From: Letharia columbiana
Taxonomy: Eukaryota > Ascomycota > Lecanoromycetes > Lecanorales > Parmeliaceae
Length of the DNA stretch: 64,000 nt
Assembly (NCBI RefSeq): GCF_014066305.1
Contig: NW_023501070.1
Coordinates: forward strand, 372,001-436,000
Direction of reading: 5' to 3'
The notes beneath the pieces were generated by a model. That model was not told the DNA's origin, made no database searches, and saw only the letters and a program-made list of their open reading frames with translations. The translations under genes and the position numbers were made by a program. Below are positions 35,748-48,597 of this stretch, in pieces (the first letter of the stretch is position 1; each line of letters starts with the position of its first letter).

Positions 35748-35899
35748 TATTAAAATATAAAGGTAGGATACTTAGTTGTATTAACTATAGAGTTCTATAA
35801 AAGGAAAGAGCGACTTGACACGGGCGTACTAAGGCGTGTCACGTGACGTAGTCACATAACCGCCAAGACGCCAAGAGTCACGTAATCCGAATTTCAATA
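35748..35899 (-). repeat. Outer copia LTR, left copy (3' LTR in element orientation)
   Basis: 152 bp, colinear without gaps with 58377-58528. This copy still holds many CA and TG dinucleotides (for example gacttgacacgggcg and gtcacgtgacgtagtcac), whereas the right copy has lost nearly all of them. All differences I compared are C/T or G/A transitions. Confidence 0.9.
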
Positions 35900-37790
35900 C
35901 TCCCCTTCGCATATATTCTTTTATAAGCGAAATCTAATAAATACGAAGTTTAATACTAACGGTGTTAAAATCGAGTAGATAAGATAAGTTAGTGCCGGGT
36001 AGCTAGCGTAAAAATATATCCCTTTTACTCTCTTATACTCTTATCCCCTCTATATAAATAAAATTAAAAAACGCGAGATTTAAAGTTCGCGACGTTTAAA
36101 ATAGAATAGATAGAGTAAAAAGTTAAAATCTAAAAACGATTATATTAAACTATGGCCCCTATCTAAATATAACTTAAATTTCACTTTTTATTAAAAAGCG
36201 GTTTTTTAAAAATTTTATTTTTAGATTATTTAATATATATTAAAAATTAATTAATTTAAGATCGAAGAATATTTATAGAAGTAACTAAATAAAATAATTA
36301 GAAGAAATTCTTCTAGCTATATATCGCCGGCTATAAAATCTCTATAAGAATTATTTTAAATAATTAATTTTTAATAATAATAGTTATAATAGCGATATTT
36401 TAAAGATATAATATTTAAGATATTAGTAATAAATAGATATAGATTCTTTAAAAGAGTTTTAGAAGTTTTAATAACGATAACGATAATAGCGCTAAAGAAA
36501 TAGCTATTTCGATATAAAATAGCGAGTTTATAAAGTATTAAGCTTAATATAGCGACTCGACGAGCGACTTAAATCGATTATTTATAATATAAAGATTAAT
36601 AAAATAGCTTCTCTAAAGTAGATAATTTCTTTATAATAAAATTATAAACGATATTTTAACTTAATAAGTTAATAAAATCTTTTAAACTTATTCTTATAGA
36701 GGGCTTTAATAAGATCGTTAACTATTTAATAATTAATAGAAATATAATCTAAAGCGATATTCTTAGCGATAACTTATTTTTATATATAATAATATTAAAT
36801 ATTAATATATTTAATATAGATATAAAATTAAGAGTTTTTAACTAATACTATAACGTCTTAATTATTATAAAAAATAATAATTATTTATATTTATTTATTA
36901 TTAAAATTAAGCTAATCTAATAAATCGCGTAATTAAATTACTTCTTTAATAATTTATATTTAATTAATATATTTAATCTTATAAATTAAGAGTATTATAA
37001 TAAATTATTACTTTAATAATTAATTAATAATTTTATTATTAATATTAAATATATATCTAGATATAAAGTAATAAATATCTTAATTATCGATTTAATCGAT
37101 ATCGATATAGCCGCTTAGAGATTTTAGATCTTCTCTAAAAACGAGTTAATAGTCGATAATTTATTTAAAATAACGAAAAATTCGCTTAATCGCTTTTTAA
37201 TAAACTTCGTTAGAGTTTAAGCTATATCGAGATATTATTAAAATCGCGAATATAATATTTAATCTTATATTAAGTATTATATATATTAATAACTCTATTA
37301 TTAATTAATACTTAATGCGAGAGACTTTAAAGATTTAAAAATTCTCTTCGAATATCTAATATCTTTCGATATCTATAGAAATAGATATATCTTTAAATTC
37401 TTATATATTATATTTAATAAAAAACTTTTTAATATATTTTATCTAATTAAGTTAAATAATATAATTAATATAATTTTTAATAATAGTTATATCTAGATAA
37501 TAGATATATAATTTTAAATTAATTATTTCGAAATAACTATTAAACTTATCTTTAATACTCTAAATTTCTACTTTATCGAGATTAATTAAAAAAATATTAT
37601 TTATATAAATTATAATAATTATAATATTATTAATAAAGATTAAGAAATTAATTATAATAGACTTAAAGCTTAATTTTTTTAGATATATAAAAAGAATATT
37701 ATATTAAATTTTTAAGAATTACTTTAAATTATATAGCGTCTTCTTTAGCTTATATATCTTATATTTACTATTTATTTAAAGTTTATAAAC
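35900..37790 (-). pseudogene. Outer copia pol, C-terminal part (reverse transcriptase to RNase H)
   Basis: On the minus strand, one frame reads KLKKTLYNLK (the family's LYGLKQ motif), then YLKKLSFKS, and at 37607-37596 YINN, the RIP-altered form of the YVDD reverse-transcriptase active site, followed by a readable segment to the motif DISISIDIER. Stops are mostly TAA and TAG where Gln or Trp codons are expected. RNase H should lie toward 36,000 but is too decayed to mark. The upstream half of the same enzyme resumes at about 53,491. Confidence 0.82.
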
Positions 37791-40700
37791 TATGTTATAT
37801 ACCTTATAGGGGTCGGTAGTACGAAAGATGATATATCTATAGATAGTGCATATAGCGTAGATGACTGGTTTTAGATATCGATCGTCCCTACTATTTAGTT
37901 ATAACAGGCAAATCCTCGGCTAGTTAATACACTATTTTGTATAACATATATCTTTACGATTAGAGAGTCGAATTGACTATTTATAAAAACCTTCTATTAA
38001 GCTAAATAACTCGTCTCGAATAACTCTTCATTTTATTTAACTCTATGATTTATATAACTTTATATTTAAGTGATAGTTATTGACTTATCTCATATAACTC
38101 AAAAATCTATTAAAGATCTATTAGAGATCTATTAAAGATTTATTTAAAATCTATTAAAGATCTTTAAATTCTATCTCCGCAGGTATCGAATTATTTAAAC
38201 TAAGTATCACTTTTTATTTCATATAATAAACCGAATCTAGTCGATACTAATTTATATATATATCTCATATATTAATACTTGCTATTATTTATAAAATACA
38301 TTATATAGGTAAAAGCAGTTACCCTCTCCGTATCCCTTTAATCTTATTTATTTCATTCCTCTATACGTTTTATAATATTTACCTAATCTCTAGATAGTAA
38401 TCTTTTATTAATAAAATACTTATAGAGCGATATACTAGAATTAAGAAGCGATATATATCTAATAATATTTATATACTTCTTATATCTACTAGATTAAGTA
38501 ATTAATAATATTAAAGTATATATAATAAAAGCGTAGATAAATTACGTATTTTAATTATATTATATTATCTTCGCTAGATAGAATTTTATTTATAATCTAA
38601 TCGCGTTATAATTAATATATCTCTTCTATTTATAATATTAATTTATTATATATTAAAAGGCTCTTTAAGCTTTAAATATAGGCGCGCTGAGAATAAAGGG
38701 ACGAAAAGGGATATATAATAGGAATATAGTATTATTAGATAGGCGATATACTAGAGAGAGAGCTAATATAGAAAATAATTCGTTAACTTAATTCTCGCTA
38801 ATAATATAAAAGAATATATCTATTTTCAAGTGAATAAAAAAGAGAAGAAAAGCTAATCTATTTATAATGCGAGATTAATTATTTAGGTTATTATATCGCA
38901 TAAACATTTTCAGTATACCTATAAATTAGGCTTATAAGTTGCCTAGTATCATATAGATATTTCTAGCGTATCTATAAACTAGGCTTATAAGTTATTTAAT
39001 TTATAGAATTATAAAAATTATCTATATTCTTTATATTCTCGTTATAATTAACTTATCGCTATTATATAATCTAGAATAAAAGGTACTTATATATAAGTCT
39101 ATTAACGTATTAATACTTACCGCTATAAATATAAATTATAATAACTAATATTTCTAATTACCGCCAATTCGGGAGAAATATTAATTTAGATATAATAATA
39201 AACGATATAAAAGTTAAAAGCGTAAGGACGCTAGATAGTCGTTAATAAAATATAAAAATACTATTATATAAAAGAGCGTTATTAACGAATGCGAAGAGAG
39301 TATAAGAGAGTGAGAATAGAAGAGATACCTTAGGGATAACTTAGAAATAATTTGCTATATGTTGAGAATACCTTATAGTTACTTATTATATTCATTTATA
39401 TAATTAGATTATAAATTAATTATATCTAATTACTACTATCGTAATATAAAAAAACCTAGAGAAGAGATAGCTTATTCCTCTAATATCTTCTATTTTAATT
39501 TATATTAAAACCGTTATATAGCTATAATATTCTATAATCTACCATCTTCTAATTAGATAATTTATTTATTCTTAACTTTATCTAATAATATACTATACTC
39601 TTTATAGATTTCTAGATAATATTCTTATATCTAAGGATAATTAGATTAAGAATATTCTTATTAAAATATTAGTATTCTATTTTAAAGAAGCTCTCTTTAA
39701 AATAGACTACGTAGATTAATAATTTCTACGCTCTAACTACCTTAAATAAGCTCTTCGCTACTATTCTTTAAATAATTATTAAAGATAGAATTAGTAATAA
39801 AATAGAGGCTGATAAATAGACTTTATAGATAGAATAGAGAGCCGATAATCTAATACTGTAACTCTATAAAAATAATCGCTATATTCTAAAGATATCTATA
39901 TATATATATATCTAGAGAGATAATAAGTCTAATTTATTAATTATATAGAGGCGTTAATATTATAATAACTAGCTTTTTAAAAAAAGAAATATCTTAGAAA
40001 GTCGTATTACGCTCTTCGCATATCCTCGTAAATCTAATATTTTAAGCTTACTTCTCCGCTAGATTAGCTAGTTTATAGTAGATAAAGTATAAATATAAGA
40101 TAAAAATATAGAAATTTAATAAAGGGCTTATTTATCTATATTACTTAATTTATAATATATCTAGTAACTTTCATCTCCTTACTACTCTTATCTTTAAAAT
40201 ATTTTATTTAAAATAAAGTATCGCTTACGTTAATAGCTAATTAAAATATCGAAGAATAAAGTATTTAACTCGTATATTAGTTTAAAAGTAGATTTATTAG
40301 CTTATATAAATTAAATATTATAATTATAATTTAATAAAAGAGCCTAACCGCCTCTCTTTAAGCTCCCTTTAATTTTATTATTACGCTCTTTACGATTTAT
40401 ATATAGAATATAATACTTTCTTATATTAATATTTAAAAGTCTAACGATCTATACTATCTTCGATAGTTTCTAATAAAAAACTTTAAGAATAAAGTCGAAT
40501 TTTAATTCTTTAAAGTTTTATATTATAATTACTCTAGTAAATAATCTAATATATCTTTTAGAGAGCTTATATAAAAAGATATTATTAACTTAAACTAAGT
40601 CGAAGTTTCGAATAATAATAAAATCTCCGATACTAAATATAATCTAATACTTAGATATTCTATCGTAATTTATTAATAACTATTTATTCTAAATAGCGGT

Positions 40701-43157
40701 TTTTATAGCTATTATTAAATCTATATACGTAGATAAACAATAAAAATATAAAAGCTATTAAAGGGAGAAGAGTTAGATATCTTATCGATTTATAAAGCTA
40801 AGCTTTTAATATTATTATAACTTAACGCGTCTAGATAAAATAATATTAGACTCTTTATAGTCTATCTTATAAATATATTATAATAATATTAAAAATAGAT
40901 CGTTAAGAGTAAGCTAATTAGACTATAAAGGCTATTCTAAATTCTTTATAATATATTTACGATCTAGATATCTTAACACCAGCGGCCTTTTATAAGCTAT
41001 ATCTCTAATAATTACTATCTAAGATTAATATAAGTTATTCTCTTTAATACTTAGTTTAGAGTAGGGTAGCAAGTTAGTTAGAAGAGTAAAGTATTTTAAA
41101 TATATTTTTATTATCTCCGCAATTAATCTAGATTTAATAAATATATACAAATCGGCGAGAATAAAGCGTAGAGTTTAATATAAGCTCTCTTTACTAAGTA
41201 GAATCTTTTCTATATCTCGAAAATTAATTTAAATTACTACTTTCTTAAAGAATCTTTTCTACTAAATTAGCGTAGAGGCGATAAACAAGAAGAATTCTAT
41301 ATATATATCTATATTTATCCTTACCGCTAAGAGTAATATAATTATTAGAAATAGTATACTTCGTAATTATATTCTTATAGTATAGAGTAGTATATATATT
41401 TAGATATACTATAACGTTATAAAATACTACTACTTACTTTATAATACCGCCCTTAATCTTAAAAATCTTTACTAAATATTTATACTCTAAATAATCTAAG
41501 TACTATAACTCGCTATTTTTAAACGTGCTTTTTACTTCGAAATTATTATCTAAGAGATTAACTAATATTATTTATTTAAAGAAGATAAGATAATTATCGC
41601 GCTTAAAGTTCTTAGAGTAGACGAGAGTAGCGTATTAATAGAGTCTCTAAAACGCCTTTCTTAATTATAACAGCAGCGATATTATATTCTATCAATTTAT
41701 TTAACTTATATTCTACGTTAGAACTACGATATTACTTTTAACTATAACAGCGTAGCACATAATAATCGAATTAACGCTATTAAGATTTAACGCCGAAGAT
41801 ATTATTACTTCTACGGCTTTTAGATATATAGAATTAATTTACTTAGATTATAGCTAGATTTATAGAAGTAGAGGCGTAATAATTAAAAGTCTATTATATT
41901 CTTATATTCGATAACTAGCGAGATAATACTTAAATAACTATAATCGATTTTAGCTAGATAAGAAGAGAAAGTATTAGAGCTTAGCGTAGTAGGTATTAAT
42001 ATTAGCGTTAGTGAGTATAATAGCAAATAGTATATATTACGCTTATTTAATAATCCTAGTATATTTTAAATATATTATATTCCTAGATCGGCTATATATA
42101 ATATTTAGAGATAATATAATAATGATTAGCGAAGTCTACTTAGATTTTATCTCTATACTTTAAAAGAATTTAATATTATCTATAAACGCGTCGCCTTTAA
42201 TTTACTTATATAGAACTCGATAATAATAGCGAGTATTAAGTATAATATTAAAAATTAAATTCGCTTTTTACTTCTTTATAATTAGATATTTTAAGTATTC
42301 TCTATTAATAATTGAAGATATAAAGCCAAAATTCTTTTATTATTATTTTATATCTTTTATAAAGATTATAGTATAAATATATATAAACGTATTCACGCTA
42401 TTAAGATTAATTCTAATATTATAATTTAAAGCTATTAATCTAAACTCTAGAATTTTAATTATATCTTCGAAGTTATTAATATATAAATTAAGTATTAAGA
42501 ATAGTATATTAGCTCTTCGTTTTCTCTTTTATTAATTTAGATTAGCGATTATAATATAAACTTCTATTAGAGATTAATATATATTTTAATATAAATTAAA
42601 TATATTAATAAAGATAAGAAGAGAAATTAAAAGATATAGAGATATAGTAAAGCTAGCTAGATACGCACGCCCGTATATACTTAGCTCTAATACTCTATAA
42701 ATAGATACGGAGAGCTATAATAAACGAGTGCTTTTATTATTAAGCTCGAAGATTTAATATACTATAAATCTTAATTAATACGTTAATATATTTCTACTTA
42801 GTCTAATATCTAACCTCTTATAGCGATAATTAAAATATATATCAGCTTCTCTAATATAAACTTATTCTCGACTTAAATAAAGAGTTTTTTATTCTAAGAG
42901 AAATAGTTCTTTAACTATTAAGTACGCCGGTATCGGAAAATCTAATTCTTTTAATTTAAAAGCGCTCGTAATATAGAGCGGATTTACGAGAATTCTAACT
43001 TAATTAATTATTTTTCTAATAATTATTTTATCTCTATTAATCGCAGCGATACGAGCTATATAATATTTATAATTATTTTAATAGAAATAATTCTCTTTCT
43101 TATAATAATAGTAGACGATATTAGAGGGGAAGATCGGAGTTTAATTAAAATAGAATA
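37791..43157. mobile_element. Left part of an unclassified RIP-damaged element nested in the outer copia
   Basis: This segment lies inside the outer copia and is itself cut by the inner copia at 43158. The first 0.6 kb (37.79-38.4 kb) is less depleted of CA and TG and looks like a terminal or regulatory part (for example ttataggggtcggtagtacg). Between about 41.0 and 43.1 kb the minus strand has long stretches with few stops, mostly RIP-type, so a protein was encoded there, but I recognise no transposase, integrase or polymerase motif. It belongs with 48,598 to about 53,490. Confidence 0.55.
38102..38166. repeat. Short tandem repeat of an AGATCTATTAA-type unit
   Basis: Five to six degenerate copies of a 12-13 bp unit (aaatctattaaagatct, attagagatct, attaaagattt) lie in the terminal region of the unclassified element. 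Confidence 0.6.
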
Positions 43158-43328
43158 TGTTGAAACGACTCAACACTCGCTATCACTAGTACCCATTCGG
43201 TCTAGTCATGAGTATATAAAGACATTCTCTGTATATAGATATCCTTCTTTCTTAGATATTATTAAGAATATTATATCTAGTAATTAGTCTCATTATACAA
43301 GTAACTATATATTCTAGTATTATTAATA
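43158..43328 (+). repeat. Inner copia 5' LTR
   Basis: 171 bp, starting TGTTGAAACGAC and ending ATTATTAATA. It is gap-free against 48422-48592, and the differences are transitions. It contains a TATA-like stretch (gagtatataaag) about 53 bp in. Confidence 0.93.
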
Positions 43329-43569
43329 CTAATCAGTGTACTTCAATACTAGTATACAGATTAGCAAGGCTATACTCTTAAAGAAAGTCTATCTCGATAT
43401 CGCCGCGGTACTTTACACGGTTCTATATTACTCAATCGATTCCGCTTATTATAACGATTTAATCGAATAGAACTATAATTTCTACAACTCCTATCCAGCA
43501 GAGAAAACACCTAGAAAACACTAAATACCATCAAGCTTCACACCACATTAACACATAACATATATCAAA

Positions 43570-46500
43570 ATGGATATCAAAATGGCTACTAACTCTCCAC
43601 CTATGACTACGAGTAAGCTAGAGAAACTATAAGGAGCCAAGCCATCAGATAACAAAGAGGAACTCGAGAAATTCGTTCGTTGGAGAATATAACAATACAA
43701 AATACATAAATTTACCACACTCTCTAACGTCTTTGCTGACGACTTTGCCTTATACGTTAGAGAGAACTTCGAGGTTCTTAGTAAGGACGCTATTACTAGT
43801 CTACGAGATTGTCTATAAGCCAATAAAGCCTATGTTAAGAAAGGAAGAGGATTCTTAATAGCCAAAGAATTAGCGGATATAATTAAGAAAGAGATCCTAT
43901 AGTCACCAGACAACGAAGATCGTCTCCTATTAAAACCATCTTATTACTACTCTTAGTAACCGTTTTAATCAATATAGGAACAATAGCCTTATCGACCGAA
44001 GAATACTATTCCTCTCCCCCCGCAACCGCCTTATCAATCGAAGAATCTTACTCCAATTCTCCCCTCAACACCAGCCTACGGCCCAAATTACCGAGTTCTA
44101 TATCTACTACCCTCGCCTTATTAAGTCATTTAAGACTTCGAGAATAATTAAAACCATGGCTATACTAAGGAACTCGCTACACTAACTAAATTGTATATAA
44201 GCGAGAAGAAGTACGGTGAAAGCCCTACCGAGAGTCTCAGCTACAAATTCATAATTTTTATGGACCTTTATAAGAGAGCCGAGATCCCTCAGCAGATTCT
44301 TTAAATAGCATTTCCAACTATACTGAAATCTATGGCACTGAAGTACTACTACTCTAGTTATTAAGGGATTAGCCTCACTATTTAATAACTCTTTAATTAT
44401 TTTCAGAGCTATTTCGAGAGAGAAGAACATCGTCGCCTTATACTTCGTAAGTAAAATAGTATTAGTCTAAGAGGCTTACTCCGAGCTAATCCCGAAAAGA
44501 ATAAAGGAACTGTCTTCAATGAGATGATTTAATAACTTCGTCAAATTCAAAGAGGGCTGAATTACGAATTTCAGTTAGATATAGTACTTCGAAATAAGAT
44601 AGTTATCTCTTATAGTAATATTTCTATATATAGTATTATAATTCTATAATAGACGACTATAATTACGGGGCTAATTAATAATATCTATACTATAATCGAG
44701 AATCACGAAGAAGTTATAAAGGCTAAGAGATTCGAGTTACTTAGGCCTGTAATATACTTTACTAATCGGAAGTATTATACTAATTAACCTTTAAATTAGA
44801 GTAACTATAGTAGATCGTCCCCGTAGATAAACAGCTTTTAGAAAAAGCGGTACTTTATCTATGAGAAGATAGACTGCTAGTCAACTAAGCATATCGATAA
44901 GAAACGCTAGAAGTCTTAAAATAAGTTCGCTAGGCGGTTTATCGGCTTTATTGATAAGCGATATAACTTCTATATTCAAGAGTTTAAAGATTAGAAGAAT
45001 AAGATTAAGGATCTTAAGATCTTAACTCTCGATATTCAAGATAATAACTTAAAGGAGGCCGAAAACTTTATTACAACTACTTCTATAGTTATATCGAACT
45101 AAGTCTAAGTACGTTACTTAGAGCTTTCCAGCTATTTTATATATTACAATATTATTAAGTCTAGCAGCTTTCTTAGTATTAGTCGATATATCTTAAAGTA
45201 GTTCTATAATATTATACTAGATATCGAAGCCGCACGTATATCTATTACTGGATACGGTTAAGTAGAAGTCTATATAAGGAAATTCGATATATAACTAGAT
45301 ATTACTATCGATAGTATTACTACTTAATTTAAAATTGAGATAATAGCGTTAATTGAAAAACTTATAGTAAATTCGCCTATTAACCGAGTCGATTTCCACG
45401 TAATATAGATTAATATCTCATTTCTACTATACATTTAAGATATGGATAGACTAGGGATTTATCTGAATAACCTTAAGAATTAAGTTATTTTAAAGAATGG
45501 ATCTACGGTCTTAATTATTCGTTTTCATAAATATTCATTCTTGATATAGAGTCTCATATTAGTTAACTACCTAACCGACACCGAGTTATATTAACTATAT
45601 CGTCGATTCGGTTATCTCTTAGTTAATAGACTTATTCGAACTCTAGAGAAAGCTAGCTATAACGACTTCGAATACCATTATATACTTGAACGAATTATCG
45701 AGTTCTGCACACTCTATTAAAAGCACTCTCGATTCTCAGACCGTTTTAAATTCTTACTCAAGAATAAGGATAATATCTATTTTAATTATACAATTATTAT
45801 CGACGTTCTCTATATTAACGATAGCCCAATTCTATAAGTTATTAACGAGGGAATTTTATTTTAGATTATCCGATGGCTAACGAATATAACTGCTTCTCAT
45901 ATATGGGATATACTTAGACTATACTGAATAGATATATATATCGAACCTTTAGATATTATTGTCCACGACGCTAGAACTAACTTTAATAGTACCGAGTTTA
46001 AGTAAAACGCTAGGACTCTAAGCATTTAAACGAAATATGTACTAGTTAAGACCGCTAATTCTATCGGCCTAGTAAAATAATATTATACTCTATTAAGATG
46101 AGTCTATTCGATAATTACTACGGAACTAGAGAATTAAGGTATTAAGAAGGAGATTCGTCTATAAATAACTATTAAGGCTATCAACGATACAGCCGGATAT
46201 AACGATATCGTTCCCACATTATTGGTTTTTAAAACCTTCCCTCATATTACGAATGACGATATACTAACTCTATCTACTATTAAGAGGGTAAAAGCTATTA
46301 CTATAGTAATAGCTAAAGTTATAAAACTTCACGCTAAGAGATAAGTTAATAACGCTCTATATTAGCGAAATGGCTCTCAGATAATAAGAATACATAATAC
46401 TTCAATTGGTTCCTCGATACTGATATGGAGAACGCATTAAAAGAAGTAGACTAGGCCATACAAATTGCTAGCTACTTCTCGAGAGATATATATCGTCAAA

Positions 46501-48270
46501 TTGTCTAATGATCCTACAGACTTTCGAGTCACTATCGTTAAGTTATATTTAAAAGAAATAGATACCTTAATCGAGTCTCCCGAGTTCCTCGAATAAGAAT
46601 CTTCATAGTTAGACGATACTTAATATGAAAATAACGATAATTAAGATTATTAAGACTCTTTTTAGAACGCTTTACTATATTATAACTCTCCTCGACGTTA
46701 ATATACTCCCGCCTATTTTCGAGACTCTATTAATATCACGATCTATATATCTAAGTCCATATCACACTTATCTTTATCGAACTTTCAGGTATCCCGGTAA
46801 AAAGAACTGAATAGACTATTTGAAAAGGGTATATTTGAGATTATAAAGATCGAAGATATCTTCGCAGAAGCACGAGTATTTAATAGTCGTTTTATAGACT
46901 AAATTAAGAATAAGGGTATCGAAAAAGCCTTCGAGAAATCGCGACTAGTAGTATAAGTATTCAATAACTCGAAGAAGTATAAGATTCTCACTTAGGCTTC
47001 TACCATTTAACGGACTAGTCAACGACTTATTATCGCCCTAGCGTTAGCTATTCTATAGCTATCTCTATATCTACGCGACATTACTCAGGCATACACGCAA
47101 TCTTAATTCGAGTTAACTAGAGATATCTTTATTTTTACCCTAGCTGAAATAGGACTATTCTCAAGAACGATACTCTATATTATTCTCCCCCTCTATAGAA
47201 TTGCTAAGTTCGATATCTATTAGTTTTAGATATATTATAAACACTATGTGGAGAAGCTAAAAATAACCCCGTCTATATTCGACACTTATCTATTATTCAA
47301 CAACGATATAATAGTAATTATTGGCTTATAAACCGATGACTCTCTTATCGCCGATATCATCGAGTTCATAAATATGAAATTATAAGAACTACACGCCGCT
47401 GGACTACTAACTAAGTCATTCGAGAGACTCACTTCGAAATAGCCTCTCAAATTTAATAGATTCGTTATTACTCTCGAGGATAATATAAGAATTAGCTAAC
47501 TCAGATAAGCGAAGAAGATCTAATTACTTACGATATCGTTTATGAAAGAATAGTACGTCGTCTAACGAGCACGAGGAGCATATATCGCTACTATATCACA
47601 GTTATAAGCGGCATTCGCCCTATTATATACCGCCCAGATTATAGAACTTATATACGAGGATGCTTAATATCTAAATCGCTATCTTTTATAGTAAATGAAA
47701 GAAAGAGGCCTTATATTCGTTAAGTTAGATATAACGTCTCTAAGAATCGTAGTTTTTACGGATTCGTCATTCGTCAATAATAAAGATCTCTCTTTTCAAA
47801 TCGGCTATATAATAACCCTAGCTAACGCTCAGAATAAGGCCAATATCATTTATTAATAATTAATTAAATACTGTCGAGTTACTAGAAGCGTATTAGCCTC
47901 CGAACTTTACGCATTATTTCTAAGATTTGACGTTATAATTATTATAAAATCCACTCTAAATTAAATCTTCTCTGGTACTTTCTAGGGGAAGATATCTCTT
48001 TCTATGTGTATAGACTCGAAATCTCTATACGAATATCTTATTAAGCTAGGGATAATATAAGAGAAAAGACTAATAATAGACATTCTATATCTAAGATAGT
48101 CATACGAATAACGAGAGATTACTAAGATTCTATGAATTAGAGGAGATAAGAATTCAGCTAATTTAATGATAAAGGATAAGGGATATAACGCACTATAACG
48201 TCTAGTGGATACGAATTATCTAGAATTAAATCTAGAAGGCTGAATGGAAAGATAAGATACTAATACTAAT
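43570..48270 (+). pseudogene. Inner copia gag-pol, one frame with RIP-type stop codons
   Basis: It starts with ATG at 43570 (MDIKMATNSPPM). Landmarks are all in the same frame. A damaged zinc knuckle near 44,850-44,900 (YFIYEKIDC, with Tyr where Cys is expected) comes first. Gag-pre-integrase is at about 45,600-45,680 (YRRFGYLLVNRLIRTLEK). The integrase core follows (DVLYINDSPIL at 45,802, IVHDARTNF near 45,960). Reverse transcriptase covers about 46,860-47,360 (ARVFNSRF, LRDITQAYTQS, TDDSLIADI), and RNase H begins at about 47,750 (VVFTDSSFVNN) with CIDSKSLYEYL after. Stops are TAA/TAG for CAA/CAG and TAG/TGA for TGG. The natural stop is not certain; the frame fades near 48,270. Confidence 0.88.
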
Positions 48271-48421
48271 TAATAGGAAGCTGTCTTAGTATAGTACTAC
48301 TAGAAATACGTCTAATATAACCGGATCTATACTCACTACAGCAGAGGGAGTAATTGCGGTTATAGGGGTTATGGAGAAGGAATATAATATATGAATAGCC
48401 TTATTTTCTATTTTTTGCCAG

Positions 48422-48592
48422 TATTGAAACGACTTAACACTCGCTATTACTAGTACTTATTCGATCTAGTCATAGATATATGAAGGCATTCTCTATATAT
48501 AGATATCCTTCTTTCTTAGATATTATTAAGAATATTATATCTAGTAATTAGTCTTATTATATAAGTAACTACATACCCTAATATTATTAATA
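48422..48592 (+). repeat. Inner copia 3' LTR
   Basis: 171 bp, starting TATTGAAACGAC, where the terminal TG has become TA, consistent with RIP. It is followed by the GAATA duplication at 48593-48597. Confidence 0.93.
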
Positions 48593-48597
48593 GAATA

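Larger units (their letters stand above)
43158..48592 (+). mobile_element. Inner Ty1/copia LTR retrotransposon, structurally complete
   Basis: 5,435 bp with 171-bp LTRs at 43158-43328 and 48422-48592, and exact GAATA duplications at 43153-43157 and 48593-48597. Gag-pol is encoded on the plus strand in copia order: gag, zinc-knuckle remnant, gag-pre-integrase, integrase, reverse transcriptase, RNase H. The frame is continuous over 4.7 kb with no frameshift; it is broken only by TAA, TAG and TGA codons at places where Gln or Trp is expected. It is inserted in the unclassified element, so it is the youngest recognisable layer. Confidence 0.93.

Noticed and set aside
35597..35800. 67-codon plus-strand frame in the AT-rich tract
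   Set aside because: It crosses the boundary of the outer copia LTR and is low-complexity RIP sequence; a chance frame.
43548..43823. Minus-strand frame at the start of the inner copia
   Set aside because: It is antisense to the copia gag frame, which has the supported ATG and downstream domains.
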